Of a DNA stretch of 19,360 nucleotides, positions 7,486 through 15,190 are shown one piece after another; positions within the stretch are counted from its first letter, which is position 1, and each line of letters begins with the position of its first letter. Location: contig UQTA01000058.1 of the NCBI GenBank assembly GCA_900543885.1, positions 1-19,360 on the forward strand, in the 5' to 3' direction. Below the pieces are notes generated by a model. It was not told the DNA's origin. It saw only the letters and a program-made list of their open reading frames with translations, and ran no database searches. The DNA is from an uncultured Clostridium sp. (lineage in GTDB: Bacteria > Bacillota > Clostridia > Lachnospirales > Lachnospiraceae). Position numbers and translations under genes: made by a program.

Positions 7486-7634
7486 CTTGTTTTTCTTTTA
7501 GACTCATGATGCCTCATACTCAGGTTCCCGCACTAACGTGCTCTACTGCCTGCTTTCGCAGGCGGAACCTTCGTTAATGGTCCAAGAAAAACAAATGTCC
7601 CCTTCGGTGCCGCTTGTTTTTCTTTTAGACTCAT
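7482..7634. repeat. structured tandem-repeat unit (family C) after spoIVA
   Basis: A 26-base direct repeat (7482-7507 and 7609-7634) brackets a 127-base unit. The second copy touches the spoIVA stop codon. Between them lies a three-way junction (7523-7569): GGTTCC closes with GGAACC, and inside are GCAC-TAAC-GTGC and GCCTGC-TTTC-GCAGGC joined by TCTACT (plus-strand reading). Then come CCTTCGTTAATGG and a terminator hairpin. The same layout recurs at 19081-19360 with different but compensated stem bases. Together with the family B copy next to it, this accounts for the gene-free stretch from 7252 to 7633. Confidence 0.75.
7584..7624 (-). terminator. terminator hairpin of spoIVA
   Basis: AAGAAAAACAA (7584-7594) and TTGTTTTTCTT (7614-7624) are perfectly complementary over 11 bp, with a partly paired GC-rich loop. 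It begins about 10 bases after the spoIVA stop and supplies its own U-run. It would also work in the plus direction. Confidence 0.75.
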
Positions 7635-9115
7635 TAGATGATGATACAGATCATGCCGCCGTTGCTGTCGTTGATGATCTTCTGCAGGGTATCCTGCAAT
7701 TTCTGCTGGCATTCATCTGTCATCTGGGATATCTTAGCCTGGATGCCGTCTTCTACGATCTGCTCAATGGATTTGCCAAAAATATTGGCATTCCAGATAC
7801 CTTCTTCCCCATCTTTGGAACTGGAATTTATGTAAGCGATAAGATCCTTTGCCTGCTGCTCGCTTCCGACAATAGGAGCGATTTCTGTTTCGATCTGTGC
7901 ACGGATCAGATTCACCGACGGCGCCTGGGCTTTCATTTTCACACCATATTTATTTCCATGGCGGATCACTTCCGGAGCATCTAGCAAAATCTCATCTCTC
8001 TGGGGCATCATGACCCCATATCCCTTTAATCTTGCCTGGGCCAGAGCTTCTTTTACTTTATCATACTCTTTTTGCATACCAGCTAAAGTGCTTAAAGTCT
8101 GCATCAGCTGATACTCCCCTTCAATAGGCAGTCCTACATAGTCGCTTAATATCTGATAATAATAGCTGTCATCCATCTGCACCTGCAAAGACACGGTACC
8201 GTCTGCCATTTCCATTTTTTCTATGGTGATCTTTTCCACAGGGCCTGACTGCTCTCCAAAATCCTTCACCTGCGCAGCAGCATCTTTCATGTGACTGACT
8301 TTCTTTAACAGTTCCTTTGCTATTTCGATCACCTGGTTCTTTAACCAATGAGAAGCAGGCAGGACCTCCAGCCATTTAGGAATATGAAAATCCAGTTCTG
8401 TTACAGGAAATTCTTTTAAAACACTTTCCAGAATATGAAAAATATCTTCTTTTTTTAACTGCTCACAGCTGACAGGAAGGACCGTCACGCCATATTCTGC
8501 TGACAGCTGTTGGGCCAGTTTTAAGGCTTCCTCTGAAAAAGGCTTTGTAGAATTTAAAAGCAGGATAAAGGGCTTTCCCAGCTTTTTAAGCTCATCCACC
8601 GTCTGTTTTTCCGCCTCTATGTACGCCGGACGTTTTAACTCTCCAATGGATCCGTCTGTAGTCACTACAATGCCGATCGTGGAATGATCCCCTATGACTT
8701 TTCTGGTTCCTATCTGTGCTGCCTGGGTAAAGGGGATCTCTTTCTCTGACCAGGGTGTTTTTACCATCCGTTCTTCCCCGTTTTCCACATGGCCTGCTGC
8801 CCCATCTACCATATACCCCACACAGTCAATAAGGCGCACCTTTGCCTGGATCCCATCGCCTAAGGTGATCTGCACTGCCTCCTTTGGGATAAATTTAGGC
8901 TCTGTAGTCATTACCGTCTTTCCCCCTGCACTTTGCGGAAGTTCATCGGTACTCACCGCTTTCAGGCTTTCATCTTCCATGGCCGGAAGCACTGCTAACT
9001 CCATAAAGCGCTTGATAAATGTCGATTTTCCCGTGCGCACCGGCCCAACTACGCCAATATAGATCTCTCCCTTTGTTCTGGCCTGAATATCCTTGTATAC
9101 ATTAAAATTGTCCAT
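7634..9115 (-). CDS. spoIVA: stage IV sporulation protein A
   Basis: SpoIVA is the ATPase that polymerises on the forespore outer membrane as the basement layer of the spore coat. The 493 residues align along their whole length with Bacillus SpoIVA (492 residues). The Walker A motif GPVRTGKS is at 24-31 with the key lysine K30. DELPQSAGGKTVMTTEPKFIP, LIDCVGY, HSTIGIVVTTDGSIG and ILLLNSTKP follow in the GTPase-like N-domain, and the C-terminal amphipathic end is INDSNGGMICIII. An upstream GTG at 9133 would add six residues, but GGGGG lies seven bases before the ATG at 9115, matching the family start. A sigma-E-like promoter precedes it, and the ribosome binding site lies in an inverted-repeat arm. 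It marks the organism as a spore former or a recent descendant of one. Confidence 0.97.
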   Translation of the reverse strand: MDNFNVYKDIQARTKGEIYIGVVGPVRTGKSTFIKRFMELAVLPAMEDESLKAVSTDELPQSAGGKTVMTTEPKFIPKEAVQITLGDGIQAKVRLIDCVGYMVDGAAGHVENGEERMVKTPWSEKEIPFTQAAQIGTRKVIGDHSTIGIVVTTDGSIGELKRPAYIEAEKQTVDELKKLGKPFILLLNSTKPFSEEALKLAQQLSAEYGVTVLPVSCEQLKKEDIFHILESVLKEFPVTELDFHIPKWLEVLPASHWLKNQVIEIAKELLKKVSHMKDAAAQVKDFGEQSGPVEKITIEKMEMADGTVSLQVQMDDSYYYQILSDYVGLPIEGEYQLMQTLSTLAGMQKEYDKVKEALAQARLKGYGVMMPQRDEILLDAPEVIRHGNKYGVKMKAQAPSVNLIRAQIETEIAPIVGSEQQAKDLIAYINSSSKDGEEGIWNANIFGKSIEQIVEDGIQAKISQMTDECQQKLQDTLQKIINDSNGGMICIII

Positions 9116-9118
9116 AAA

Positions 9119-9160
9119 AATACCCCCTTGCACGTTTCTACAACATATGCCGGGGGTATT
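9119..9160 (-). terminator. inverted repeat: livF terminator whose 3' arm is the spoIVA ribosome binding site
   Basis: On the minus strand AATACCCCC (9152-9160) pairs perfectly with GGGGGTATT (9119-9127) across a 24-base loop, followed by TTT and the spoIVA ATG. GGGGG is also the only Shine-Dalgarno candidate for spoIVA. The hairpin begins 27 bases after the livF stop. Confidence 0.6.
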
Positions 9161-9170
9161 CTTTTTATTC
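9142..9170 (-). promoter_or_regulatory. candidate sigma-E promoter of spoIVA
   Basis: On the minus strand GAATAAA (9164-9170), a 14-base spacer and CATATGTT (9142-9149) resemble the mother-cell sigma-E consensus, with its typical spacing. Sigma-E control of spoIVA is known in Bacillus. No sigma-A-like promoter is seen here. Confidence 0.6.
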
Positions 9171-9186
9171 TTTTTAGTTACAGGTT

Positions 9187-9897
9187 TTACTCGCTTAAGT
9201 AAGCCTTCTTTACACGATCATTGTTCATCAGATCTTTTGCATCACCTGAAAGTGCAATGGTTCCTGTCTCCAGAACATATGCCTTATTGGCAATAGAAAG
9301 AGCTTTTTTAGCATTCTGTTCTACCAAAAGAACCGTAGTACCGTCTTTATTGATCTGCTGGATAATATCAAAGATCTCATTTACATAGATAGGTGAAAGT
9401 CCCATAGACGGCTCATCTAGTACCATTACCTTTGGATGACTCATAAGCGCACGACCCATAGCTAACATCTGCTGCTCACCGCCGGATAAGGTTCCTGCCA
9501 GCTGGTTCTTTCTCTCTTCTAGACGGGGGAAACGTTTGTAGATCATCTTTAACGTCTCTTCGATCTCATTTTTGTCTCTGCGTGTATAAGCGCCCATCAT
9601 CAGATTCTGTAAAACAGAAAGGGTTGCAAACACACGGCGTCCTTCCGGAACATGAGCGATTCCCATGCTTACCAGCTTATATCCTGGGATATGGGTAATA
9701 TCTTTTCCCTCGTAAATGATCTTTCCTGCTTTTGCGCTTAACAAGCCGGTAATGGTATGCAAAGTAGTTGTCTTTCCTGCACCATTGGCTCCGATCAGCG
9801 CTACAATGTCTCCCTGCTCTACATCAAAGGAGATTCCTTTTAAAGCCTGGATCACACCATAGTATACTTCCAGGTCTTTTACTTCAAGCATTGCCAT
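9187..9897 (-). CDS. livF: branched-chain amino acid ABC transporter, ATPase LivF
   Basis: This is one of the two cytoplasmic ATPases that power the Liv importer. The 236 residues carry Walker A GANGAGKT (36-43), the LivF-typical HVPEGRRVF, signature LSGGEQQ (137-143), Walker B VMVLDEP (157-163) followed by SMGLSP, and LVEQN with the switch region. The ATG at 9897 lies nine bases after GGAGG. It follows livG by 14 bases and is the last gene of the operon; a hairpin beginning 27 bases downstream could end the transcript. Family identity is clear; substrate specificity within the HAAT family (Leu/Ile/Val or another amino acid or amide) cannot be read from the ATPase. Confidence 0.95.
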   Translation of the reverse strand: MAMLEVKDLEVYYGVIQALKGISFDVEQGDIVALIGANGAGKTTTLHTITGLLSAKAGKIIYEGKDITHIPGYKLVSMGIAHVPEGRRVFATLSVLQNLMMGAYTRRDKNEIEETLKMIYKRFPRLEERKNQLAGTLSGGEQQMLAMGRALMSHPKVMVLDEPSMGLSPIYVNEIFDIIQQINKDGTTVLLVEQNAKKALSIANKAYVLETGTIALSGDAKDLMNNDRVKKAYLSE

Positions 9898-9911
9898 CGT
9901 ATCTCTCCTCC

Positions 9912-10670
9912 TTATTCACCCAGATATGCTTTGATAACTTCCGGATCATGCAGTACATCACTGGTAGCGCCTTCTCTTAAGACCTGTCCGAAGTTTAATA
10001 CAGTCAGTTTCTCGCAGATACCGCTTACCAGCTTCATATCATGTTCAATAAGAAGTACGGTCATGTCAAAATTGTCCCGAACAAAACGGATGGTCTCCAT
10101 CAGTTCTGCTGTCTCGTTAGGGTTCATGCCGGCTGCCGGCTCATCTAACAGAAGGAGCTTTGGCTCCGTTGCCAGTGCTCTGGCGATCTCTAACTTTCTC
10201 TGCTTACCATAAGGTAAGTTAGAAGCCTTGAAATCGCATTCTTTATCCAGATCAAACACTTTTAACAGGCTCATGGCCTCTTCGTCCATCTCTTTTTCAA
10301 TCTTATAATATCTTGGAAGACGGAAAATACCTTCTACCGTGGAATATTTATGATGGTTGTGAAGACCTGCTTTTACATTGTCAAGAACAGACATATCCTT
10401 GAAAAGGCGGATATTCTGGAACGTTCTTGCAATACCGTCCTGATTGATCTCAATAGTACTCTTTCCAGTAATATTTACACCGTCTAAAACAATACTTCCC
10501 GCATTTGGTTTGTATACACCAGTAAGAAGATTGAAGATCGTGGTCTTTCCTGCACCATTGGGTCCGATCAGACCATACAGCTGGCCTTTTTCAATGTCAA
10601 TGTGAAAATTATCAACTGCTTTTAAGCCGCCAAAGGATATGCTTAAATTCTTTACTTCCAGTAATGCCAT
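9912..10670 (-). CDS. livG: branched-chain amino acid ABC transporter, ATPase LivG
   Basis: This is the second ATPase of the importer, 252 residues. Walker A GPNGAGKTT is at 36-44, and the LivG-specific GIARTFQNIRLFKDMSVLDNV block follows. The signature is the atypical LPYGKQR (152-158) that distinguishes LivG from LivF. Walker B is LLLLDEP (172-178) followed by AAGMNPNE, and the switch histidine is in IEHDMKLV. The ATG at 10670 begins one base after the livM stop. Its GGAGG lies inside the livM coding end, so translation is probably coupled. It would work as a heterodimer with LivF. Confidence 0.95.
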   Translation of the reverse strand: MALLEVKNLSISFGGLKAVDNFHIDIEKGQLYGLIGPNGAGKTTIFNLLTGVYKPNAGSIVLDGVNITGKSTIEINQDGIARTFQNIRLFKDMSVLDNVKAGLHNHHKYSTVEGIFRLPRYYKIEKEMDEEAMSLLKVFDLDKECDFKASNLPYGKQRKLEIARALATEPKLLLLDEPAAGMNPNETAELMETIRFVRDNFDMTVLLIEHDMKLVSGICEKLTVLNFGQVLREGATSDVLHDPEVIKAYLGE

Positions 10671-10671
10671 A

Positions 10672-11742
10672 TTATTTTGCCTCCTTTGCCGGTTTTCTAT
10701 TTCCTTTTATCACTGCAAACATTCTCTCACGTAAAACTACAAACTGAGGAGCTGAGTTAAACAGCATAGCTAAGATCAGCACGATAGCATACATCAGCAT
10801 ACGATAGTTGCTCAGTCCGCGCAGCATCTCAGGAAGGAGATACAGGATAACAGTTGCGATCACAGAACCTCTGATGCTTCCGATGCCGCCAAGAACGACA
10901 TAAACCAGGATCATGATAGACATGTTATAACCAAAGTTCTTCGGCAAAGCAGTAAGTGTTGTCAGGTTATGTGCATAGAGAACGCCTGCTACGCCTGCAA
11001 GACCTGCGGAAATGCTAAATGCCATCAGTTTGTATTTTGTAATATTGATACCAATGGATTCTGCTGCAATACGGTTGTCACGTATAGCCATGATGGCACG
11101 GCCGGTACGGGAATTAACCAGGTTCATTACAATAAATAAAGTAATAAGTACCAGGATCACACCAATAGTAAAGGTTGCTGCCTGAGGCGTACCGGTAATA
11201 CCCTGTGCTCCCTTGATCAGCACCTCGCCATCAGCATCCATTTTTAAAGACATGGAATCCTTTAAGGAAATATGGAAACCAGATCCATCTCTTCCTAAAT
11301 ATACAGCATTGATGATATTTTTAATAATCTCACCAAAAGCCAGAGTTACAATAGCCAGATAGTCACCCTTTAAGCGCAGTACCGGAATACCGATAAGAAC
11401 GCCGAAAACAGCTGCAACTGCTGCTCCGATGATCACTGCGATCACCAGAGAGACCGTTGGGTCAATAGCACCCTTCATGCACTTTGAAAACAATGCCCCA
11501 GAAAAAGCACCTACACACATAAATCCGGCATGTCCAAGGCTTAACTCTCCCAGGATACCTACTGTCAGGTTCAGGGAAACTGCCATAATAACATAGATAC
11601 AGAAAGGAACTAAAAGTCCCTTCATCAGGCTGGACATATGTCCGGTTCCCATTAAGATCTGAACAACAATATATGCCACTGCTACAATGGCATAAGTGAT
11701 CATATTATTGATAAATGTCTTCTGTTTTGCTTTACTTTTCAT
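10672..11742 (-). CDS. livM: branched-chain amino acid ABC transporter, permease LivM
   Basis: This is the inner-membrane permease subunit, 356 residues, with about nine or ten hydrophobic segments. Family marks are MAVSLNLTVGILGELSLGHAGF (about 53-74), LRLKGDYLAIVTLAFGEI, and the cytoplasmic coupling loop GRAIMAIRDNRIAAESIGIN, which contacts the ATPases. GGIGSIRGSVIA precedes the last segments. The C-terminus is basic (KGNRKPAKEAK). The ATG at 11742 has AGGTG upstream and starts 8 bases after the livH stop. It pairs with LivH to form the channel. Confidence 0.95.
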   Translation of the reverse strand: MKSKAKQKTFINNMITYAIVAVAYIVVQILMGTGHMSSLMKGLLVPFCIYVIMAVSLNLTVGILGELSLGHAGFMCVGAFSGALFSKCMKGAIDPTVSLVIAVIIGAAVAAVFGVLIGIPVLRLKGDYLAIVTLAFGEIIKNIINAVYLGRDGSGFHISLKDSMSLKMDADGEVLIKGAQGITGTPQAATFTIGVILVLITLFIVMNLVNSRTGRAIMAIRDNRIAAESIGINITKYKLMAFSISAGLAGVAGVLYAHNLTTLTALPKNFGYNMSIMILVYVVLGGIGSIRGSVIATVILYLLPEMLRGLSNYRMLMYAIVLILAMLFNSAPQFVVLRERMFAVIKGNRKPAKEAK

Positions 11743-11750
11743 ACCCGCAC

Positions 11751-12632
11751 CTACACTTTCTCACTGATCTTCTTGCCAAGAATACCGGTGGGTTTTACTA
11801 ACAGTACAATGATCAGCACTGAGAACACAATGGCATCTGAAAGTTGGGAAGAAATATACGCCTTGGAAAGGATCTCGATCACACCTAAAAGAACGCCTCC
11901 GATAAATGCGCCTGGAATGGATCCGATACCGCCAAATACAGCTGCCACGAACGCCTTGATACCTGGCATGGAACCTGTATATGGTGTTAAGGACGGATAA
12001 GCGGAGCATAACAGCACACCTGCAATGGCTGCCAGTGCAGAACCAATGGCAAAAGTCAGAGCAATGGTTCCGTTTACATTGATACCCATTAAGGTCGCCG
12101 CGCCCTTATCTTCTGAAACAGCCAACATAGCCTGTCCTGCTCTTGTACGGTTAATAAATGCCATCAGGCATACCATGATCACAATACAGGAAAGAATGGT
12201 TGCAATGGTCTCACCGGTAATATTTAACTGACCGCCTGCCAGTTTTAATGCCGGGATCTTTACAACAGAAGTAAATGACTTTGTATCAGCGCCAAAGATC
12301 AGCAGTGCTACGTTCTGGAGCAGATAGCTGACGCCAATGGCTGTGATCAGTACAGCAAGAGGTGATGCATTACGTAAAGGCTTATAGGCCACACGTTCAA
12401 TGACAACACCTAACAATGTGCATGCTGCTACTGCCAGCAGGACGCCTAACATAGGCGGAAGTCCCATGGAGCTGACTGTGACGAACACAACATAGCTTCC
12501 TATCATAATAATATCACCGTGAGCGAAATTCAGCATCTTCGCAATACCATAAACCATGGTATATCCCAGTGCGATGATCGCATATACACTGCCCAGGCTG
12601 ACGCCATTGATCAAATAATTGATAAAGCTCAT
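11751..12632 (-). CDS. livH: branched-chain amino acid ABC transporter, permease LivH
   Basis: This is the partner permease, 293 residues, with about eight membrane segments. It begins with the typical INYLINGVSLGSVYAIIALG, then YGIAKMLNFAHGDIIMIGSY, ERVAYKPLRNASPLAVLITAIG and the coupling loop GQAMLAVSEDKGAATLMGIN. GGIGSIPGAFIGGVLLGVIE lies near the end. The ATG at 12632 follows GAGGTG. It is the first gene after the hairpin that separates it from the binding-protein gene, so its level is probably set by readthrough. The stop is TAG. Confidence 0.95.
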   Translation of the reverse strand: MSFINYLINGVSLGSVYAIIALGYTMVYGIAKMLNFAHGDIIMIGSYVVFVTVSSMGLPPMLGVLLAVAACTLLGVVIERVAYKPLRNASPLAVLITAIGVSYLLQNVALLIFGADTKSFTSVVKIPALKLAGGQLNITGETIATILSCIVIMVCLMAFINRTRAGQAMLAVSEDKGAATLMGINVNGTIALTFAIGSALAAIAGVLLCSAYPSLTPYTGSMPGIKAFVAAVFGGIGSIPGAFIGGVLLGVIEILSKAYISSQLSDAIVFSVLIIVLLVKPTGILGKKISEKV

Positions 12633-12693
12633 ACATACACCTCTTCATTGAATATTAGAAAGTTTCTTACGGAAAAAGCGCCTTATAAAACCA

Positions 12694-12720
12694 AGAGGGT
12701 TGTCATAGTGACAACCCTCT
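12694..12720 (-). terminator. perfect hairpin between livJ and livH (partial terminator)
   Basis: AGAGGGTTGTCA and TGACAACCCTCT form a 12-bp perfect stem with a TAG loop (plus strand). On the minus strand it is followed by TGGTTTTA. The U-run is short and no separate promoter for livH is obvious, which suits an attenuating or mRNA-stabilising hairpin that gives more binding protein than permease. Confidence 0.75.
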
Positions 12721-12761
12721 TTTGGGTTATTGATCCGTTTTTCTTAACTTTCTGAAATTAA

Positions 12762-13997
12762 TTATTCCATAGCCTTGTAAGCACCGTCTACAACCTGAAC
12801 AGCCTTAGGATCCTTCTCAGGCTCACCATCCTCTGTCCAGCTCATGTTGGTACCGGTCAGACCGTCTACCTTGATCTGAGTCATAGCGCCTTCCATAGCA
12901 TCGCAGATATCACTTACAGACATATCAGGAGTTACATTTGCTTCTTCCATAGCAGCCTTGATGATGTAGATTGCATCATAAGCATCTGCTGCGAACTGGA
13001 TTGGAGTCTCGCCGTATGCGTCTTCAAAGCTCTTTACAAAATTTACAGTCAGATCATCTGTAGCATCTGCTGCAAATGGAGTTAACAGCATCAGTCCTTC
13101 TGCCAGCTTCACATCAAAGTTCTGTACCTGTAACAGACCGTCCATACCATCGCATCCAAAGAACTGTGGAGCAAATCCCATGGTGTTAGCCTGCTGAAGG
13201 ATCAGGGAAGCTTCTGTGTAGTAGATTGGTAAAAATACCAGTTCTGCGCCGGATTCTTTTGCTTTCTGTAACTGAGTAGAGAAGTCTTTGTTGCTATCAG
13301 CGGTAAATGCTTCTGCGTCAACAACTTCGATGCCCTGGTTTGGAGCTTCCTGTGCAAACTTCTCATAGATACCACTGGAATATACATCAGAGCTGTCGTA
13401 AATAACAGCTACCTTGCTTGCCAGCTTGTGCTCGCCAATGTACTTAGCAGATGCAGTACCCTGAGCCGGGTCAGAATAGCATACACGGAATACATTTGGA
13501 TTCTCAGCACACTCTACTGCAGAACCAGATGGAGTGATCTGGAACATATTATCAGCTGCAGTTTTATCAGCAACTGCGATACATGGAGCAGAGGTAACAG
13601 TTCCCATGAGAACCTGCATACCCCAGTCTTTTAAGGTATTGTAAGCATTTACTGATTTCTCTGCATCATGCTCATCATCCTGGAACTGGAATTCGATCGG
13701 CACACCGTTGATACCGCCTGCATCGTTGATCTCCTTAACAGCGATCTCTGCACCGTGCTGTACAGCCAGACCATAAACTGCTGCGCCTCCAGTTACAGGG
13801 CCAATGCCGCCGATCTTAAATACAGCGCCATCTGCTGCTGCACTGCTTTCGCCTTCTGCTGCTGCACTGCTCTCACCTTCTGCTTTGCTTTCACCAGCAG
13901 CTGCTGCTGTAGTGGATGCGGAACCTGAGCCGCCGCATGCTGTTAAAGATGCTGCCATAACAACTGCTAAACCAGCGCTTAAGAATCTTTTCTTCAT
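12762..13997 (-). CDS. livJ: branched-chain amino acid ABC transporter, substrate-binding lipoprotein
   Basis: This is the extracellular binding protein of the Liv importer, 411 residues. A lipoprotein signal peptide ends in the lipobox LTAC with the lipidated Cys at 21. Residues 22-58 are a Ser/Ala/Glu-rich linker with an imperfect repeat of EGESSAAA. From about 60 the mature type 1 periplasmic-binding fold begins: FKIGGIGPVTGGAAVYGLAVQHGAEIAVKEINDAGGINGVPIEF, typical of the Peripla_BP_6 group. The ATG at 13997 is eight bases after GAGGAGG, behind a consensus promoter, so strong expression is expected. The ligand is probably Leu/Ile/Val; related proteins bind other amino acids or short amides, so specificity is unproven. 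Confidence 0.92.
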   Translation of the reverse strand: MKKRFLSAGLAVVMAASLTACGGSGSASTTAAAAGESKAEGESSAAAEGESSAAADGAVFKIGGIGPVTGGAAVYGLAVQHGAEIAVKEINDAGGINGVPIEFQFQDDEHDAEKSVNAYNTLKDWGMQVLMGTVTSAPCIAVADKTAADNMFQITPSGSAVECAENPNVFRVCYSDPAQGTASAKYIGEHKLASKVAVIYDSSDVYSSGIYEKFAQEAPNQGIEVVDAEAFTADSNKDFSTQLQKAKESGAELVFLPIYYTEASLILQQANTMGFAPQFFGCDGMDGLLQVQNFDVKLAEGLMLLTPFAADATDDLTVNFVKSFEDAYGETPIQFAADAYDAIYIIKAAMEEANVTPDMSVSDICDAMEGAMTQIKVDGLTGTNMSWTEDGEPEKDPKAVQVVDGAYKAME

Positions 13998-14064
13998 AAT
14001 TGTTTCCTCCTCAATTAACTGTATCCGGCATGTATAAATGCAGATACATTTTCTAGCTTTTTAC

Positions 14065-14093
14065 ATTATAGGAACTGAAATTTGCCTTGTCAA
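14065..14093 (-). promoter_or_regulatory. consensus sigma-A promoter of the liv operon
   Basis: On the minus strand TTGACA (14088-14093), exactly 17 bases, TATAAT (14065-14070). Both boxes are perfect. The leader is about 60 bases. A spacer sequence AAATTTCAG resembles half of a CodY box, but the other half is missing. Confidence 0.92.
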
Positions 14094-14152
14094 CACCTTT
14101 TATGAAAAAATGTTAGAAAAGCGCTCTTGTCCATAACCTGTAGTTATAGGAG

Positions 14153-15166
14153 CTATTCCTTATCCCAGATAAGGCTGCTGTTTTCCATGCATTTATCCCG
14201 GAGCATCAGCTCAGCTAACGCATCTTTTGCAGACTTGCCATCAAATAAAACTTCATTCACCTGCTCTACGATTGGCATGGTCACCTGATATTTTTCAGCC
14301 AGTTTCAGTGCTGCTTTTGCAGAATAAACACCTTCTACTACCATCTTTACTTCTTTCATGGCTTCATCCATTGTATAGCCTTTACCGATCAGGATTCCAG
14401 CCCTGCGGTTGCGGCTGTGCATACTGGCACAGGTAACGATCAGATCGCCGATACCGGTAAGTCCGGAAAATGTTTCTTTTTTTCCGCCCATGATCGTTCC
14501 TAAACGGGTGATCTCTGCAATTCCTCTGGTGATCAGTGCTGCCTTTGTATTATCTCCGCATCCCAGACCATCTGCTGTACCTGCTGCCAGAGCGATCACA
14601 TTTTTTAAAGCTCCGCCTAACTCAATACCCAGCATATCCGGGCTTGTGTATACACGGAATACAGGACTCATAAATAAACTCTGTACATATTCTGCAGCTT
14701 TCTTACTGTGAGCACCTGCCACACAGGTAGTGGGAAGGCCTCTGCTCACTTCTTCCGCATGGCTTGGACCGGAAAGAACTGTCACCTCTGCCTGTGGAAG
14801 TTCTTCCTCGATCACTTCAGAAAGAGTTTTTAAAGTTGCTTCTTCAATTCCCTTTGCCACATTTGTAACGATCTGACCTGGTTTTAACCATGGTTTCATT
14901 TTCGCTGCTGTCTGTCTCACGTAGACAGATGGCACTGACAAGACTAACAGATCCTTGTCTTTCATAGCTGCCTCTAAATCACCGGTTATATGGATCGTTT
15001 CCGGTATTGGCGTGTCCCCTAAATTAGGATGCCTTCTGTTTACTGTTAAACTTTCTACCTCTGCTGGAACTGCTGACCACAATTGCACTTTATGCCCATT
15101 TCCGTTTAAAAGGATCGCCAGTGCTGTTCCCCATGTTCCTGATCCGATTACTCCAATTGATGCCAT
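14153..15166 (-). CDS. gpsA: glycerol-3-phosphate dehydrogenase [NAD(P)+]
   Basis: GpsA reduces dihydroxyacetone phosphate to sn-glycerol 3-phosphate, the backbone for phospholipids. The 337 residues match the family in length. The nucleotide-binding motif GSGTWG is at 8-13. NVAKGIE contains K105, LSGPSHAEEV follows at ~131-140, and the catalytic lysine K188 lies in GGALKNVIALAAG, with GDNTKAALITRG and SGLTGIGDLIVTC further on. The ATG at 15166 has GGTGGGG just upstream. It sits 24 bases downstream of plsY, and their enzymes use consecutive substrates, so they probably form one operon. The stop is TAG. The liv promoter follows within 100 bases. Confidence 0.97.
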   Translation of the reverse strand: MASIGVIGSGTWGTALAILLNGNGHKVQLWSAVPAEVESLTVNRRHPNLGDTPIPETIHITGDLEAAMKDKDLLVLSVPSVYVRQTAAKMKPWLKPGQIVTNVAKGIEEATLKTLSEVIEEELPQAEVTVLSGPSHAEEVSRGLPTTCVAGAHSKKAAEYVQSLFMSPVFRVYTSPDMLGIELGGALKNVIALAAGTADGLGCGDNTKAALITRGIAEITRLGTIMGGKKETFSGLTGIGDLIVTCASMHSRNRRAGILIGKGYTMDEAMKEVKMVVEGVYSAKAALKLAEKYQVTMPIVEQVNEVLFDGKSAKDALAELMLRDKCMENSSLIWDKE

Positions 15167-15190
15167 GACCCCACCATCCTTTTCTCATTT

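Noticed and set aside
7538..7984. 148-codon plus-strand frame
   Set aside because: It lies mostly antisense to spoIVA and begins within the family C repeat. Minus-strand spoIVA similarity explains the region.
9098..9133. Longer spoIVA reading from GTG at 9133
   Set aside because: It would place the start before the only ribosome binding site; the ATG at 9115 fits both spacing and family length.
14071..14087. CodY box in the liv promoter
   Set aside because: Only the first half of the palindrome is similar; the second half does not match.
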